This document shows positions 22,899-31,519 of a DNA stretch of 64,000 bases, piece by piece. The DNA comes from Kribbella sp. VKM Ac-2569 (lineage in GTDB: Bacteria > Actinomycetota > Actinomycetes > Propionibacteriales > Kribbellaceae): positions 124,001-188,000 of the forward strand of contig NZ_SGXJ01000007.1 in NCBI RefSeq assembly GCF_004216905.1, given 5' to 3'. How positions within the stretch are numbered: the stretch's first letter is position 1; each line of letters starts with the position of its first letter. Under the pieces are notes generated by a model. The model did not search any database. It saw nothing but the letters and a program-made list of their open reading frames with translations, and had not been told where the DNA came from. The position numbers were made by a program, and so were the translations under genes.

Positions 22899-24311
22899 TC
22901 AGTTCGGGAGAGTGACGGTGGCTGTTGTGCCGCCGGTGGATGAGGAGGTCAGGGTGATGGTGCCGTTGTGGGCCCGGGTGATTTCGCGGGCGATGGACAG
23001 GCCTAGGCCGGAGCCGCCGCTGGCTCGGGAGCGGCTGGTGTCCAGGCGGACGAAGCGTTCGAAGACGCGCTGCCGGTCCTGCTCGGGGATTCCGTCGCCG
23101 TCGTCCGACACCGTGATGATCGCGGACCCGTTCTGCTCGGCCGTGGCCAGGTGGACCGTGAAGTGTGCGGCGCGGGCGGCGTTGTCTACGAGGTTCCGCA
23201 GTACCTGGCCCAACCTGCCCGGATCGCCGACGACCCTGACCGGATGTACGTCGCCGGTCACGGTCAGATCAGGCGCCGAACTCCGCAGCCGCTGGATCTC
23301 GGCCGCGACCAGGTCGTCGAGATCCACGTCGACCTGCCGCATCCGGATCCCGGTGTCGTCGGCCTTCGCGAGCAGCAGGAGATCTTCGACCAGCTGCCGC
23401 ATCCGGTCGGTCTCGGTCTCCATCACCTGACGCAGCTCGTGCCACGCCTGCCCGGTGGTGTCCGCCTCGATGACCTCCAGCGCCGCCGTCAGCGTGGCCA
23501 GCGGCGACCGCAACTCGTGGCTGGCGTCCGCCACGAACGCCCGCTGTGTCGCCTGCCCGGTCTCCAGCCGGTCGAGCATCTCGTTCATCGTGACTGCGAG
23601 CCGCGCGATCTCGTCCCGGGTCTGCGGCACCGGGACCCGTTCGGTCAGGTCCCGGGTCCCGATGCGCTGTACGCGGCCGCGGATCCGTTCCACCGGGCGC
23701 AGCGCCTGCCCGACCATCAGCCACCCGGCGACGCCGACCACGATCAGCAACGCCGGGAATCCGATCGCCAGGTACTTCGCCACGGTCGCGACCGTCTGCC
23801 GCTGGGTCTCCACGGACGACGCGACGACCACGGTGTACGTGCGGCCGTTGTACGCCGCTCCCTGGGCGACGATCAAGAACGAGTGGTCGTCGTCGATCAG
23901 CGGCATCTCGCCGACCTGAGCCCGGAGCAGCGCGTCGGCCGGTGGGCGAAGGTCGGTCAGCGGAGTGGCGTCGACCCGGGTCGACGAGGCGGCGACGACC
24001 CGGCCGGACGGGTCGAGCACCTGGATCAGTTGGCCGGCGCGTGTGGTCTCGGCGAGGTCGTTCGTGAGTCCCGCCGTACCTTTCGTGCTGACCTGCCTGG
24101 CAACGTCGCCGACGCGACCTTCGGCGGCGTCGGAGACCTCAGTGATCAGCGCGCGCTGCAGGAGCAGCAACAGTGCGGCCGCGCCGAGCATCATCGCGAC
24201 GGCGACCACGATCACCGCGGCCGCGGTCGAGCGGCTCCGCACACTGGCCTGCCGCAGGCCGCCGGCGGTCCGGTACCACCCGTCGACGCGACGTCGCACC
24301 ACCGTGCTCAC
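22899..24311 (-). CDS. Two-component sensor histidine kinase
   Basis: A 470-residue membrane kinase. Helix 1 is at about 30-52, an extracytoplasmic sensor part at 55-175, helix 2 at about 180-203, then HAMP (VERIRGRVQRIGTRDLTERV), the phospho-accepting His265 in DASHELRSP, N-box LRNLVDNAARAA, G1 DDGDGIP and G2 GSGLGLSIA. It lies 14 bases downstream of its OmpR-type partner in the same operon. The GTG at 24311 is the best-supported start; in-frame sequence beyond it is antisense-like regulator DNA. The signal is unknown. Confidence 0.93.
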   Translation of the reverse strand: MSTVVRRRVDGWYRTAGGLRQASVRSRSTAAAVIVVAVAMMLGAAALLLLLQRALITEVSDAAEGRVGDVARQVSTKGTAGLTNDLAETTRAGQLIQVLDPSGRVVAASSTRVDATPLTDLRPPADALLRAQVGEMPLIDDDHSFLIVAQGAAYNGRTYTVVVASSVETQRQTVATVAKYLAIGFPALLIVVGVAGWLMVGQALRPVERIRGRVQRIGTRDLTERVPVPQTRDEIARLAVTMNEMLDRLETGQATQRAFVADASHELRSPLATLTAALEVIEADTTGQAWHELRQVMETETDRMRQLVEDLLLLAKADDTGIRMRQVDVDLDDLVAAEIQRLRSSAPDLTVTGDVHPVRVVGDPGRLGQVLRNLVDNAARAAHFTVHLATAEQNGSAIITVSDDGDGIPEQDRQRVFERFVRLDTSRSRASGGSGLGLSIAREITRAHNGTITLTSSSTGGTTATVTLPN

Positions 24312-24325
24312 GCACCTAGTCTCGC

Positions 24326-25003
24326 TCAGCCCCCTTCGGGGTTCATTCGGTAGCCCATCCCGCGGATGGTCTCGATCGCGTGCCGGGCGAACGGGGTGTC
24401 GATCTTCATCCGCAGGTAGCGGACGTAGACCTCGACGACGTTCGGGTCGCCGTCGAAGGCCGGGTCCCAGACCCCGGCGAGGATCTCGGTCTTGCTGACG
24501 GTGTCCCCACGGTGCCGCATCAGGAACTCCAGGAGCCCGTACTCGCGGGGCGTGAGGGTGATCTCCCGCCCGTCGCGCTCGACCCGGCGACGGGCCACGT
24601 CGAGCGTCAGGTCGCCGGCCGTTAGCACCACCGGGCGCTCCGGCCCGCCGCGACGGATCAGCGCCCGGAGCCGGGCGACCAGGACCAGGAAGCTGAACGG
24701 CTTGGTCAGGTAGTCGTCCGCGCCGAGATCGAACGCATCGGTCTGGTCGTACTCGCCGTCCTTCGCGGTCAGCATCAGCACCGGCGTCCAGATCCCGCGC
24801 GCCCGGAGCAGTTCGAGTACGCGGTACCCGTTGAGCTTCGGCAGCATGATGTCCAGCACGATCACGTCGTAGCTGTGCTCGGTCGCGGCCCACACCGCGT
24901 TCTCGCCGTCGTGCACCAGTTCCACCACGAAACCGGCGTCGGTCAGCCCACGGTGCACCGTGTCAGCCAGCCGCAGTTCGTCCTCGACCATCAGCACTCG
25001 CAT
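24326..25003 (-). CDS. Two-component response regulator, OmpR family
   Basis: A 225-residue regulator: receiver domain with Asp51 (VIVLDIMLPKLNG) and Lys in LTKPFSF, then a winged-helix DNA-binding domain with TLTPREYGLLEFLMRHRGDT and the terminal NVVEVYVRYLRMKID. It forms an operon with the histidine kinase downstream (14-base gap). It is divergent from the xyloglucan locus starting at 25124, with 120 bases between start codons, but nothing shows that it controls that locus. Confidence 0.93.
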   Translation of the reverse strand: MRVLMVEDELRLADTVHRGLTDAGFVVELVHDGENAVWAATEHSYDVIVLDIMLPKLNGYRVLELLRARGIWTPVLMLTAKDGEYDQTDAFDLGADDYLTKPFSFLVLVARLRALIRRGGPERPVVLTAGDLTLDVARRRVERDGREITLTPREYGLLEFLMRHRGDTVSKTEILAGVWDPAFDGDPNVVEVYVRYLRMKIDTPFARHAIETIRGMGYRMNPEGG

Positions 25004-25081
25004 CCTCACAGTCTCACCGCAAACCGCTGAGAGTCCGCTGAGAGCCCACAACTTGACGCCGTGAAGTCGGCGTACCTACGG

Positions 25082-25101
25082 TTGTCGAAGCGCTTCGACA
25101 A
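25082..25101. promoter_or_regulatory. LacI-type operator, site 1
   Basis: A perfect 20-bp palindrome whose core is TCGAAGCGCTTCGA (25085-25098), 22 bases before the GH31 start codon. The same core recurs at 30125, 30162 and 40162, always next to glycosidase genes of this locus. CG-centred palindromes of this form are typical of LacI-family regulators. Confidence 0.8.
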
Positions 25102-25123
25102 TCCGCCGAGAGAGGCCTCCACG

Positions 25124-27355
25124 ATGAAGTTCACCGATGGGTACTGGCAGTTGCGGGCGGGGCTCACCCGGTTGCGGCCGGCCGAGGTCGAAAGCGTGCA
25201 GGCGGGGGAGCGCAACCTGACCGTGTTCGCCCCGGTGCGGCGGATCGAGCGGCGTGGTGACACGCTCAACCAGCCGATGTTCACGGTGACGTTCTCCTCG
25301 CCGGCGCGCGGCGTGATCGGCGTCCGGATCGCGCACCATCTCGGCGGGTTGCCCGCACATCCGTCGTACAGGCTGAACACCGACGACGAGCATCCGGTGA
25401 AGGTCGAGGTCGGCGCGGCCGAGGCGCGGCTGACCTCGGGCGAGCTGAGCGTGGTGATCGCCCTCGACGGCCCGTGGGACGTGCGCTTCGAGCAGGACGG
25501 AAAGCCGCTGACGAACTCGGGGGAGCGCAGCGTCGGCCTGATCACCGATGCCGACGGCAAGCATTACGTGCACGAGCAGCTGGCGCTCGGGGTCGGCGAG
25601 ACGATCTACGGGCTCGGTGAGCGGTTCGGCGCGTTCGTCAAGAACGGCCAGGTGGTCGACAGCTGGAACGCCGACGGCGGTACGTCGAGCGAGCAGGCGT
25701 ACAAGAACGTCCCGTTCTATCTGAGCAGCAAGGGGTACGGCGTACTGGTCGACAATCCCGCCCACGTGTCGTTCGAGGTGGGCTCGGAGGTCACCTCGCG
25801 CAACCAGTTCAGCGTCGAAGGCGAAGAGCTCGGGTACTACGTCTTCGCCGGCCCGACGCCGAAGGACGTGCTGCGCCGCTACACCGCCCTCACCGGACGA
25901 CCCGCTCGCGTCCCCGCCTGGTCGATGGGGTTGTGGTTGTCGACCTCGTTCACCACGGACTACACCGAGGAGACCACGAGCGCTTTCGTGGACGGGATGG
26001 CGGAGCGGGACCTGCCGCTGAGCGTCTTCCATTTCGACTGTTTCTGGATGCGGCAGTTCCACTGGTGCGACTTCATCTGGGACCCGATCGCGTTCCCGGA
26101 CCCGGCCGGGATGGTCCGCCGCCTCAAGGAGCGCGGTCTGCGGGTCAGCCTCTGGATCAACCCGTACATCGCGCAGCGCTCGGTGCTGTTCGAGGAGGGC
26201 CGCCGGCTCGGGTACCTGCTGAAGCGCCCGGACGGCTCGGTCTGGCAGTGGGATATGTGGCAGGCGGGAATGGCGATCGTCGATTTCACCAACCCGGACG
26301 CGACCGCGTGGTTCCGCTCGAAGCTGCAGACACTGATCGACATCGGCGTCGACTGCTTCAAGACCGACTTCGGCGAACGCATCCCGACCGATGTCGTCTG
26401 GTACGACGGTTCCGACCCGGACCGGATGCACAACTACTACTCGCAGCTCTACAACGAGGCTGTGTTCGGACTGCTCGAGGAGAACCGGGGACAGGGCGAT
26501 GCGGTCCTGTTCGCGCGCTCCGCGACGGCCGGTGGGCAGCAGTTCCCGGTGCACTGGGGCGGCGACTGCGAGTCGACGTTCGAGGCGATGGCGGAATCGC
26601 TGCGCGGCGGGTTGTCGCTGGCCTCGTCGGGCTTCGGCTACTGGAGTCACGACATCGGTGGGTTCGAGGGCACGCCGGATCCCGCGATCTTCAAGCGGTG
26701 GGTGGCGTTCGGGCTGCTCTCGTCGCACTCCCGGCTGCACGGCTCGTCGTCGTACCGGGTGCCGTGGGCGTTCGACGAGGAGGCGGTCGACGTACTGCGG
26801 AAGTTCACCAAGCTGAAGCTGTCGTTGATGCCGTACCTGGTCGCGGCCGCTGAAGAGGCGCATCGTGACGGGGTGCCGATGATGCGGCCGATGGTGCTGG
26901 AGTTCCCGGACGATCCTGCGGCGGCCTATCTGGACCGTCAGTACCTGCTGGGACCGGACCTGCTCGTCGCGCCGGTGATGAGCTTCGACGGCGAGGTCTC
27001 GTTCTACTTGCCACAGGGGCGGTGGACGTCGCTGCTGACCGGTAAGGTGGTGACCGGCCCGGCGTGGGTGCAGCAGACGCACGGGTTCGACTCCCTGCCG
27101 CTGTTCGTGCGGGAGGGCGCGGTGATCCCGATCGGAGCCGTCGACGACCGGCCCGAGTACGACTGGGTAGACGGCGTCGAACTGCACTGGTTCGAGCCGG
27201 CCGACGGACAGGTCACCACAGTTGCGGTCGGAGACGTTGTGTTCGAACTGGCGTACCGGGCAGGGCAGGTGCAGTCCCGCGTCGTCGAAGGGTCCTGCGA
27301 GCGCTACACGGTGAAGCTCTCCAGTACGACGTCGGCTGCGGAGAACACCAAGTAG
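25124..27355 (+). CDS. yicI: GH31 alpha-xylosidase, YicI type
   Basis: A 743-residue cytoplasmic GH31 enzyme that removes alpha-1,6-linked xylose from xyloglucan oligosaccharides. It matches E. coli YicI closely in landmarks: nucleophile Asp415 in CFKTDFGERIP and acid/base Asp481 in HWGGDCEST (416 and 482 in YicI), and the xylose-pocket segment FHFDCFWMRQFHWCDFIWD. Domains: N-terminal beta-sandwich (1-255), barrel (256-590), two C-terminal beta domains. No signal peptide. AGAGG precedes the ATG, and operator site 1 lies just upstream. Its last 52 bases overlap the end of the convergent GH3 gene. Confidence 0.93.
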   Translation: MKFTDGYWQLRAGLTRLRPAEVESVQAGERNLTVFAPVRRIERRGDTLNQPMFTVTFSSPARGVIGVRIAHHLGGLPAHPSYRLNTDDEHPVKVEVGAAEARLTSGELSVVIALDGPWDVRFEQDGKPLTNSGERSVGLITDADGKHYVHEQLALGVGETIYGLGERFGAFVKNGQVVDSWNADGGTSSEQAYKNVPFYLSSKGYGVLVDNPAHVSFEVGSEVTSRNQFSVEGEELGYYVFAGPTPKDVLRRYTALTGRPARVPAWSMGLWLSTSFTTDYTEETTSAFVDGMAERDLPLSVFHFDCFWMRQFHWCDFIWDPIAFPDPAGMVRRLKERGLRVSLWINPYIAQRSVLFEEGRRLGYLLKRPDGSVWQWDMWQAGMAIVDFTNPDATAWFRSKLQTLIDIGVDCFKTDFGERIPTDVVWYDGSDPDRMHNYYSQLYNEAVFGLLEENRGQGDAVLFARSATAGGQQFPVHWGGDCESTFEAMAESLRGGLSLASSGFGYWSHDIGGFEGTPDPAIFKRWVAFGLLSSHSRLHGSSSYRVPWAFDEEAVDVLRKFTKLKLSLMPYLVAAAEEAHRDGVPMMRPMVLEFPDDPAAAYLDRQYLLGPDLLVAPVMSFDGEVSFYLPQGRWTSLLTGKVVTGPAWVQQTHGFDSLPLFVREGAVIPIGAVDDRPEYDWVDGVELHWFEPADGQVTTVAVGDVVFELAYRAGQVQSRVVEGSCERYTVKLSSTTSAAENTK

Positions 27356-30099
27356 AGCGTGTGGATTCCGGTCACCGTGGCGAGCTCGCCCGCGATTGCG
27401 ACGAGCTCGTCCGTCGGTGACACCTGCACGGTGCTCAGGAGCTCACCGTGCAACGGATCGTCCAGGCGGAGCTCGATCGTCGCGGGTCGGTCGCCGCGGT
27501 TGGCGACCCGGGCCTGGTACGTCGTCGGTTCGAGCATGGTGTCGTCGAAGGCCAACCAGGCTTGGGGTTCCAGCGAGACAACCGCGTCGCCGTGTGCCGC
27601 GGTCGTCAACGTGATGTCGCAGTAGTCGTCGAAGCTGGTTGCGGCGAGGCGGGTGAGCGTTCGGGGCGGGATCCGCTCGCCGCGCACGTCGACGGTCGCG
27701 GTCAGTCGCAGATCGGTGCTGGACCGGCCGACCATCACGCTGTGCCGCGCCGTCTCGACACAGCGCCGGTCTCGCGTCACGTCCCAGAAACCGAGGTCCG
27801 CAGCCGCGACGGTTAGTTCGACCTCCTCGGTCTCGCCCGGCTCCAGCGCCACTCGGCGGAAGCCGCGCAGCTGCCGCAGCGGTTGTTTGACCCGCGAGCG
27901 CTGCTGCCGTGTGTACAGCTGAGCGATCTCCGTCCCTGGTCGATCACCCGTATTGGTGACAGTGAACGTGACGCGGACCTCCCCGTCCGCCGAGACGGAC
28001 GGTGTGCTCAGCTGCAGGTCGCCGTACGCGAAGGTCGTGTAGCTGAGGCCGTGGCCGAAGGGGTAGAGCGGTGTGCCCCGGTAGTACAGGTACGTCGCGT
28101 CCGTCGCGATGATGTCGTAGTCGAGCAGACCGGGTAGGTCCGCGGCGGAGTGGTACCAGGTCTGGGTCAGCCGGCCTGCGGGATCGTGGTCGCCGAAGAG
28201 TACGTCGGCGAGTGCGCGACCGTACTCCTGCCCGCCGTGCGCGGACCACAGGATCGCCGGAAGGTGCTGCTGTGCCCAGCCGATCGCGTACGGGTAGCTG
28301 CTGGTCAGCACCAGCACGGTCCGCGGATTCGCCGCATGCACCTGCCGGATCAGACGGTCCTGAGCCGGCGGCAGCTCCAAGGTCTCCCGGTCCTCGGTCT
28401 CGCGGCCGTTCACCAACGGGTGGTTGCCCGCGACAACGATCGTGACATCGGCACGGGCGGCCAGCTCGGCAGCCGTGGCTGCCCCGTCGACCACCACATC
28501 GAGCTCGAACGCGGTTCCGTCCTCCGCCAGGCCGACTGTGCCGTCCGGGCCGACTTCGAGATACCGGCCGGTGTGCAGGTGCTGGACGAGAAGGGTGTTC
28601 GAGGACTGCACGAGCCTGAAGGTCTGCTTGACCTCCCAACCGTTCGGGCCGGGTTGGTCCGCGACCAGCTCGCCGTCGTCGGTGGCGGTGAGGTGCTGGC
28701 CGTTCCGCACCGAGCGCAACGCCCAGGCGTTACCACCCCAGTCGAAGAGATCGAACTCGCCGGCGTCCGTGCTGGTCCGCAGAACCGCGTCGGCGCCGAC
28801 GGCAAGGTACGTCGCCGACCCCGCGATCCGGAGCGTGATCCGATCGACGCCCTCGCAGTACTCGACCTGGCCAAGTCGTTCCTTGACGCCGTCGAGCGCG
28901 GTGACCTGGTAAGGCAGTGTCCCGGCGTACCAGTCCTCCGAGAGCGTGCCCGCGAGTGGGCCGACCACGGCGACGCGCGTCGAGGTGTTGAGCGGCAAGA
29001 GCTGGTCCTCGTGCTTGAGCAGCACGATCGCCTGACGGGCCGCGTCCTGGGCGAGGCGGCGGTGGGTCGGGCAGTTGACCAGTTCGGGTTCGAGCGCGCG
29101 GTACGGATCCAGCTCGGGCGGGTCGAACTCGCCCAGCCGGAACCGGATCGCGAGCGCTCGCTGTACGGCGGTGTCGAGGTCCGCGGCCGTGATCAGCCCG
29201 CGGTCGAGCGCCGTCGTCAGCCGCTCGATGGTCGGGGTGGCGTCCTCGCCGTCCTGGGTGAAGCTGTCCACGCCCGCCTTGAGCGCGGCGGCGTACGCGG
29301 TCGGTCCATCAGGCAGGTAGTGCTGCAGGCCGAACAGGTTGGCCGGTGCGTAGGCGTCACTGACGACCAGCACTTCGTCGGTCGTCCACGTGCGGAGTAC
29401 GTCGTTGATCAGCGGGCTGAGGTGGGCGGGCAGGCCGTTCACCAGGTTGTACGACGGCATCACCGCCACCGCTGCGCCCGCTTCGATCGGCGCGCGGAAC
29501 GCCGGTAGCTCGTAGTCGTGCAGGACCCGGGGCGGCAGATTGCTCGAGGTCGTGCACCGGTCGGTCTCGTTGTTGTACGCAAGGAAATGCTTCAGGGTCG
29601 GAGCGGTCTTCAGGTACGTCGGGTCGTCGCCGGCCAGACCGTGTCCGTACGCGGTCGCGATCATCCCGGTCAGCCAGGGATCCTCGGCGTACCCCTCCTC
29701 GTTGCGGCCCCAGCGTGGGTCGCGCAACGGGTTGACGACCGGCGCCCAGACGTTGAGGCCGACGCCGGCCGGGTCCTTCCAGTGGAACACGCGGACCTCG
29801 TCCCCGACCGCCGCGCCGACCGCGCGCACGAGGTCGGGGCTCCAGCTCGTGGCCAGGCCGATCGCCTGCGGGAACACGGTCGCCGGACCGTGCCAGGCGA
29901 CACCGTGCAGGGCCTCGGTGCCTGTCCGGAACGCCTCCAGGCCGAGCCTGGCGACCGGCGGCTGGTACTGGTGCAGGAACGCGAGTTTCTCGTCCGGGGT
30001 GAGCCGGGCGAGCAGGTCGTCGATCCGCGCGTCCATCGGCCGGGCCGGGTCGCGGAACGGGGGAGGGCGGAAGGGGGCAGGAGGAGTTGGAGTACTCAT
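27304..30099 (-). CDS. GH3 beta-glycosidase with inserted beta-rich domain and CBM6-like C-terminus
   Basis: A 931-residue cytoplasmic GH3 enzyme, likely a beta-glucosidase or beta-xylosidase. The first barrel holds the catalytic nucleophile Asp248 in VLVVSDAY and the substrate motif KHFLAYNNETDR. The second alpha/beta domain is split: residues about 418-537 (ITLRIAGSATYLAVGAD to TAFELDVV) form a beta-rich insert with fascin/trefoil-like repeats (GNAWALRSVRNGQHLTA, NTLLVQHLHTGRYLEV) where many relatives carry PA14. A fibronectin-III-like domain follows (about 690-800), then a C-terminal region ending GIHTLYLVFSAADVVLESF, the usual end of CBM6 modules. Two operator palindromes lie upstream. 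The 3' end overlaps the GH31 gene. Confidence 0.9.
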   Translation of the reverse strand: MSTPTPPAPFRPPPFRDPARPMDARIDDLLARLTPDEKLAFLHQYQPPVARLGLEAFRTGTEALHGVAWHGPATVFPQAIGLATSWSPDLVRAVGAAVGDEVRVFHWKDPAGVGLNVWAPVVNPLRDPRWGRNEEGYAEDPWLTGMIATAYGHGLAGDDPTYLKTAPTLKHFLAYNNETDRCTTSSNLPPRVLHDYELPAFRAPIEAGAAVAVMPSYNLVNGLPAHLSPLINDVLRTWTTDEVLVVSDAYAPANLFGLQHYLPDGPTAYAAALKAGVDSFTQDGEDATPTIERLTTALDRGLITAADLDTAVQRALAIRFRLGEFDPPELDPYRALEPELVNCPTHRRLAQDAARQAIVLLKHEDQLLPLNTSTRVAVVGPLAGTLSEDWYAGTLPYQVTALDGVKERLGQVEYCEGVDRITLRIAGSATYLAVGADAVLRTSTDAGEFDLFDWGGNAWALRSVRNGQHLTATDDGELVADQPGPNGWEVKQTFRLVQSSNTLLVQHLHTGRYLEVGPDGTVGLAEDGTAFELDVVVDGAATAAELAARADVTIVVAGNHPLVNGRETEDRETLELPPAQDRLIRQVHAANPRTVLVLTSSYPYAIGWAQQHLPAILWSAHGGQEYGRALADVLFGDHDPAGRLTQTWYHSAADLPGLLDYDIIATDATYLYYRGTPLYPFGHGLSYTTFAYGDLQLSTPSVSADGEVRVTFTVTNTGDRPGTEIAQLYTRQQRSRVKQPLRQLRGFRRVALEPGETEEVELTVAAADLGFWDVTRDRRCVETARHSVMVGRSSTDLRLTATVDVRGERIPPRTLTRLAATSFDDYCDITLTTAAHGDAVVSLEPQAWLAFDDTMLEPTTYQARVANRGDRPATIELRLDDPLHGELLSTVQVSPTDELVAIAGELATVTGIHTLYLVFSAADVVLESFTV

Positions 30100-30124
30100 C
30101 GGCGGTCGACTCCACGGGCTGGTG

Positions 30125-30138
30125 TCGAAGCGCTTCGA
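30125..30138. promoter_or_regulatory. LacI-type operator, site 2
   Basis: Perfect TCGAAGCGCTTCGA palindrome 26 bases before the GH3 start codon (gene on the minus strand). It pairs with site 3 at 37 bases centre to centre, suggesting cooperative or looping binding. Confidence 0.8.
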
Positions 30139-30161
30139 TCAACCGGGCGGCGGAGAGCTGG

Positions 30162-30175
30162 TCGAAGCGCTTCGA
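30162..30175. promoter_or_regulatory. LacI-type operator, site 3
   Basis: Second perfect TCGAAGCGCTTCGA copy upstream of the GH3 gene, 43 bases before the end of the ROK gene. Confidence 0.8.
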
Positions 30176-30217
30176 CAGACGGGCGTGAACAGAGGGTTGC
30201 ATCCCGGGCGCTGACGG

Positions 30218-31411
30218 TCAAGACCTCGCTGGGAGGCGACCGTGGGTCAGCGGGGTGAGGGCGTGGGCGGTGGCGCCCAGGGGAGTGGCGGTGTGCGGAA
30301 AGGTGGACGCGGCGATGGTGCAGCCCCCGGCGTCGGGCGCGATGCTGGCTTCACGGAGCGCCTTGTCGATGGCCGGCGACAGGTGGTCGGCGAGCAGGGC
30401 GTAGGCGCCGCCGAGCAGCACGACCTCGGGATTGAGGATGTTCACCAGCGCCGCGATCCCGTGGCCGAGGTGGGTTCCCGCCTCGGCGAGCACCTTCGTG
30501 ACGGCGGCGTCCTGGGCGTCGGCGCGCCGGATCAGCGTCTCGAGCTGGTGCTGCGGGTCGTCATCGATGCTGCCGTCGACCTGCTCCAGGATCGCCGGCA
30601 GGCTGGCGAGCGCCTCGAGACATCCGCGGCGTCCGCAACCACAGGCCGGTCCGTCCGGGACCAGGCGCAGGTGCCCGATCTCGCCGACGTACCCGAGATG
30701 TCCCGCGAGCGGCCGGCCGTCGGCGATGATGCCCGCGCCGACCCCCGTGTCGCCGGTCAGCTGGATGAGGTTCGCCGTACCTGCGTGCGGGCCGTAGAGG
30801 TGCTCGGCCAGCACGCCCAGCGACGCGTCGTTGTCGACGGTCACCGGGATGTCGGGCCGTCCGAGCGCCGCCGCGAGCTCGGCCCGCAGCGGTACGTCGC
30901 TCCAGCCGAGTCCGGCGGCGAGTACGACGGCGCCGTCGCGATTGACCAAGCCGGGTACGCCGACCGTGATGCCGAGGACCTGGCGGCCGGAGGACTGCAC
31001 GCTCGTGATCGCGCGGCGGGCCAGCGCGACCACGGCGGCGATGGTTTTCGCCGGGCCGGCGTCGACTCCCGGTCCGGCGCGATGCCAGCGCAGGACCTGC
31101 TCACCGGCCGCGTCGCAGCCGAGCGCGGTCAGGCCGCGCGCGCCGACCTCGAGCCCGATCGTCGCGTACGCCGAACCGTCGAGCACGAGCAGCGTCGCCG
31201 GACGGCCGACGTGGTTCTGGGTCTGCTGCGTTTCACGCACCAGCCGTCGGTCCAGCAGCTCCCCGACGATGCTCGTCACGGTCGCCTTGTTCAGCCCGGT
31301 CCCGGCCGCGATCGCGGCCCGCGAGCACGGGGCTTCCCGGCGCAGGTAGCCGAGCACCGCCGCCAGGTTGGTGGCGCGGATGTCGGTGTGGTCCGCGGTC
31401 TGTGTGATCAA
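30218..31411 (-). CDS. ROK family transcriptional repressor
   Basis: A 397-residue XylR/NagC-type regulator. The N-terminal winged helix (about 10-75) contains NLAAVLGYLRREAPCSRAAI and LNKATVTSIVGELL; the sugar-kinase-like domain follows with TGDTGVGAGII and the zinc motif CGCGRRGCLE. Effectors of this family are sugars such as xylose or glucose. TTG start preceded by GGGACGGACC. It is divergent from the sugar ABC operon, and an imperfect inverted repeat between them (31478-31505) is the likely operator. It probably controls uptake, while the LacI protein controls the hydrolases. Confidence 0.9.
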   Translation of the reverse strand: MITQTADHTDIRATNLAAVLGYLRREAPCSRAAIAAGTGLNKATVTSIVGELLDRRLVRETQQTQNHVGRPATLLVLDGSAYATIGLEVGARGLTALGCDAAGEQVLRWHRAGPGVDAGPAKTIAAVVALARRAITSVQSSGRQVLGITVGVPGLVNRDGAVVLAAGLGWSDVPLRAELAAALGRPDIPVTVDNDASLGVLAEHLYGPHAGTANLIQLTGDTGVGAGIIADGRPLAGHLGYVGEIGHLRLVPDGPACGCGRRGCLEALASLPAILEQVDGSIDDDPQHQLETLIRRADAQDAAVTKVLAEAGTHLGHGIAALVNILNPEVVLLGGAYALLADHLSPAIDKALREASIAPDAGGCTIAASTFPHTATPLGATAHALTPLTHGRLPARS

Positions 31412-31477
31412 GGTCCGTCCCGTCGAAAGAAGTGCTGAGTCAGTTCTACACCTTGTCGTGCTGTCGGCTCTGCGTTA

Positions 31478-31505
31478 ATTTGTTTGGCTACCAGCCCAAC
31501 TAAGT
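31478..31505. promoter_or_regulatory. Candidate ROK operator
   Basis: ATTTGTTTGG (31478-31487), eight bases, CCAACTAAGT (31496-31505): an imperfect AT-rich inverted repeat matching at 7 of 10 positions, just upstream of the binding-protein gene. AT-rich dyads ending in GG/CC are the common form for ROK repressors. Confidence 0.5.
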
Positions 31506-31519
31506 CTAGGGGATGCACC

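Noticed and set aside
24326..27355. Control of the xyloglucan locus by the adjacent two-component system
   Set aside because: The genes are divergent and close, but the locus has its own LacI and ROK sites and nothing ties the response regulator to it.
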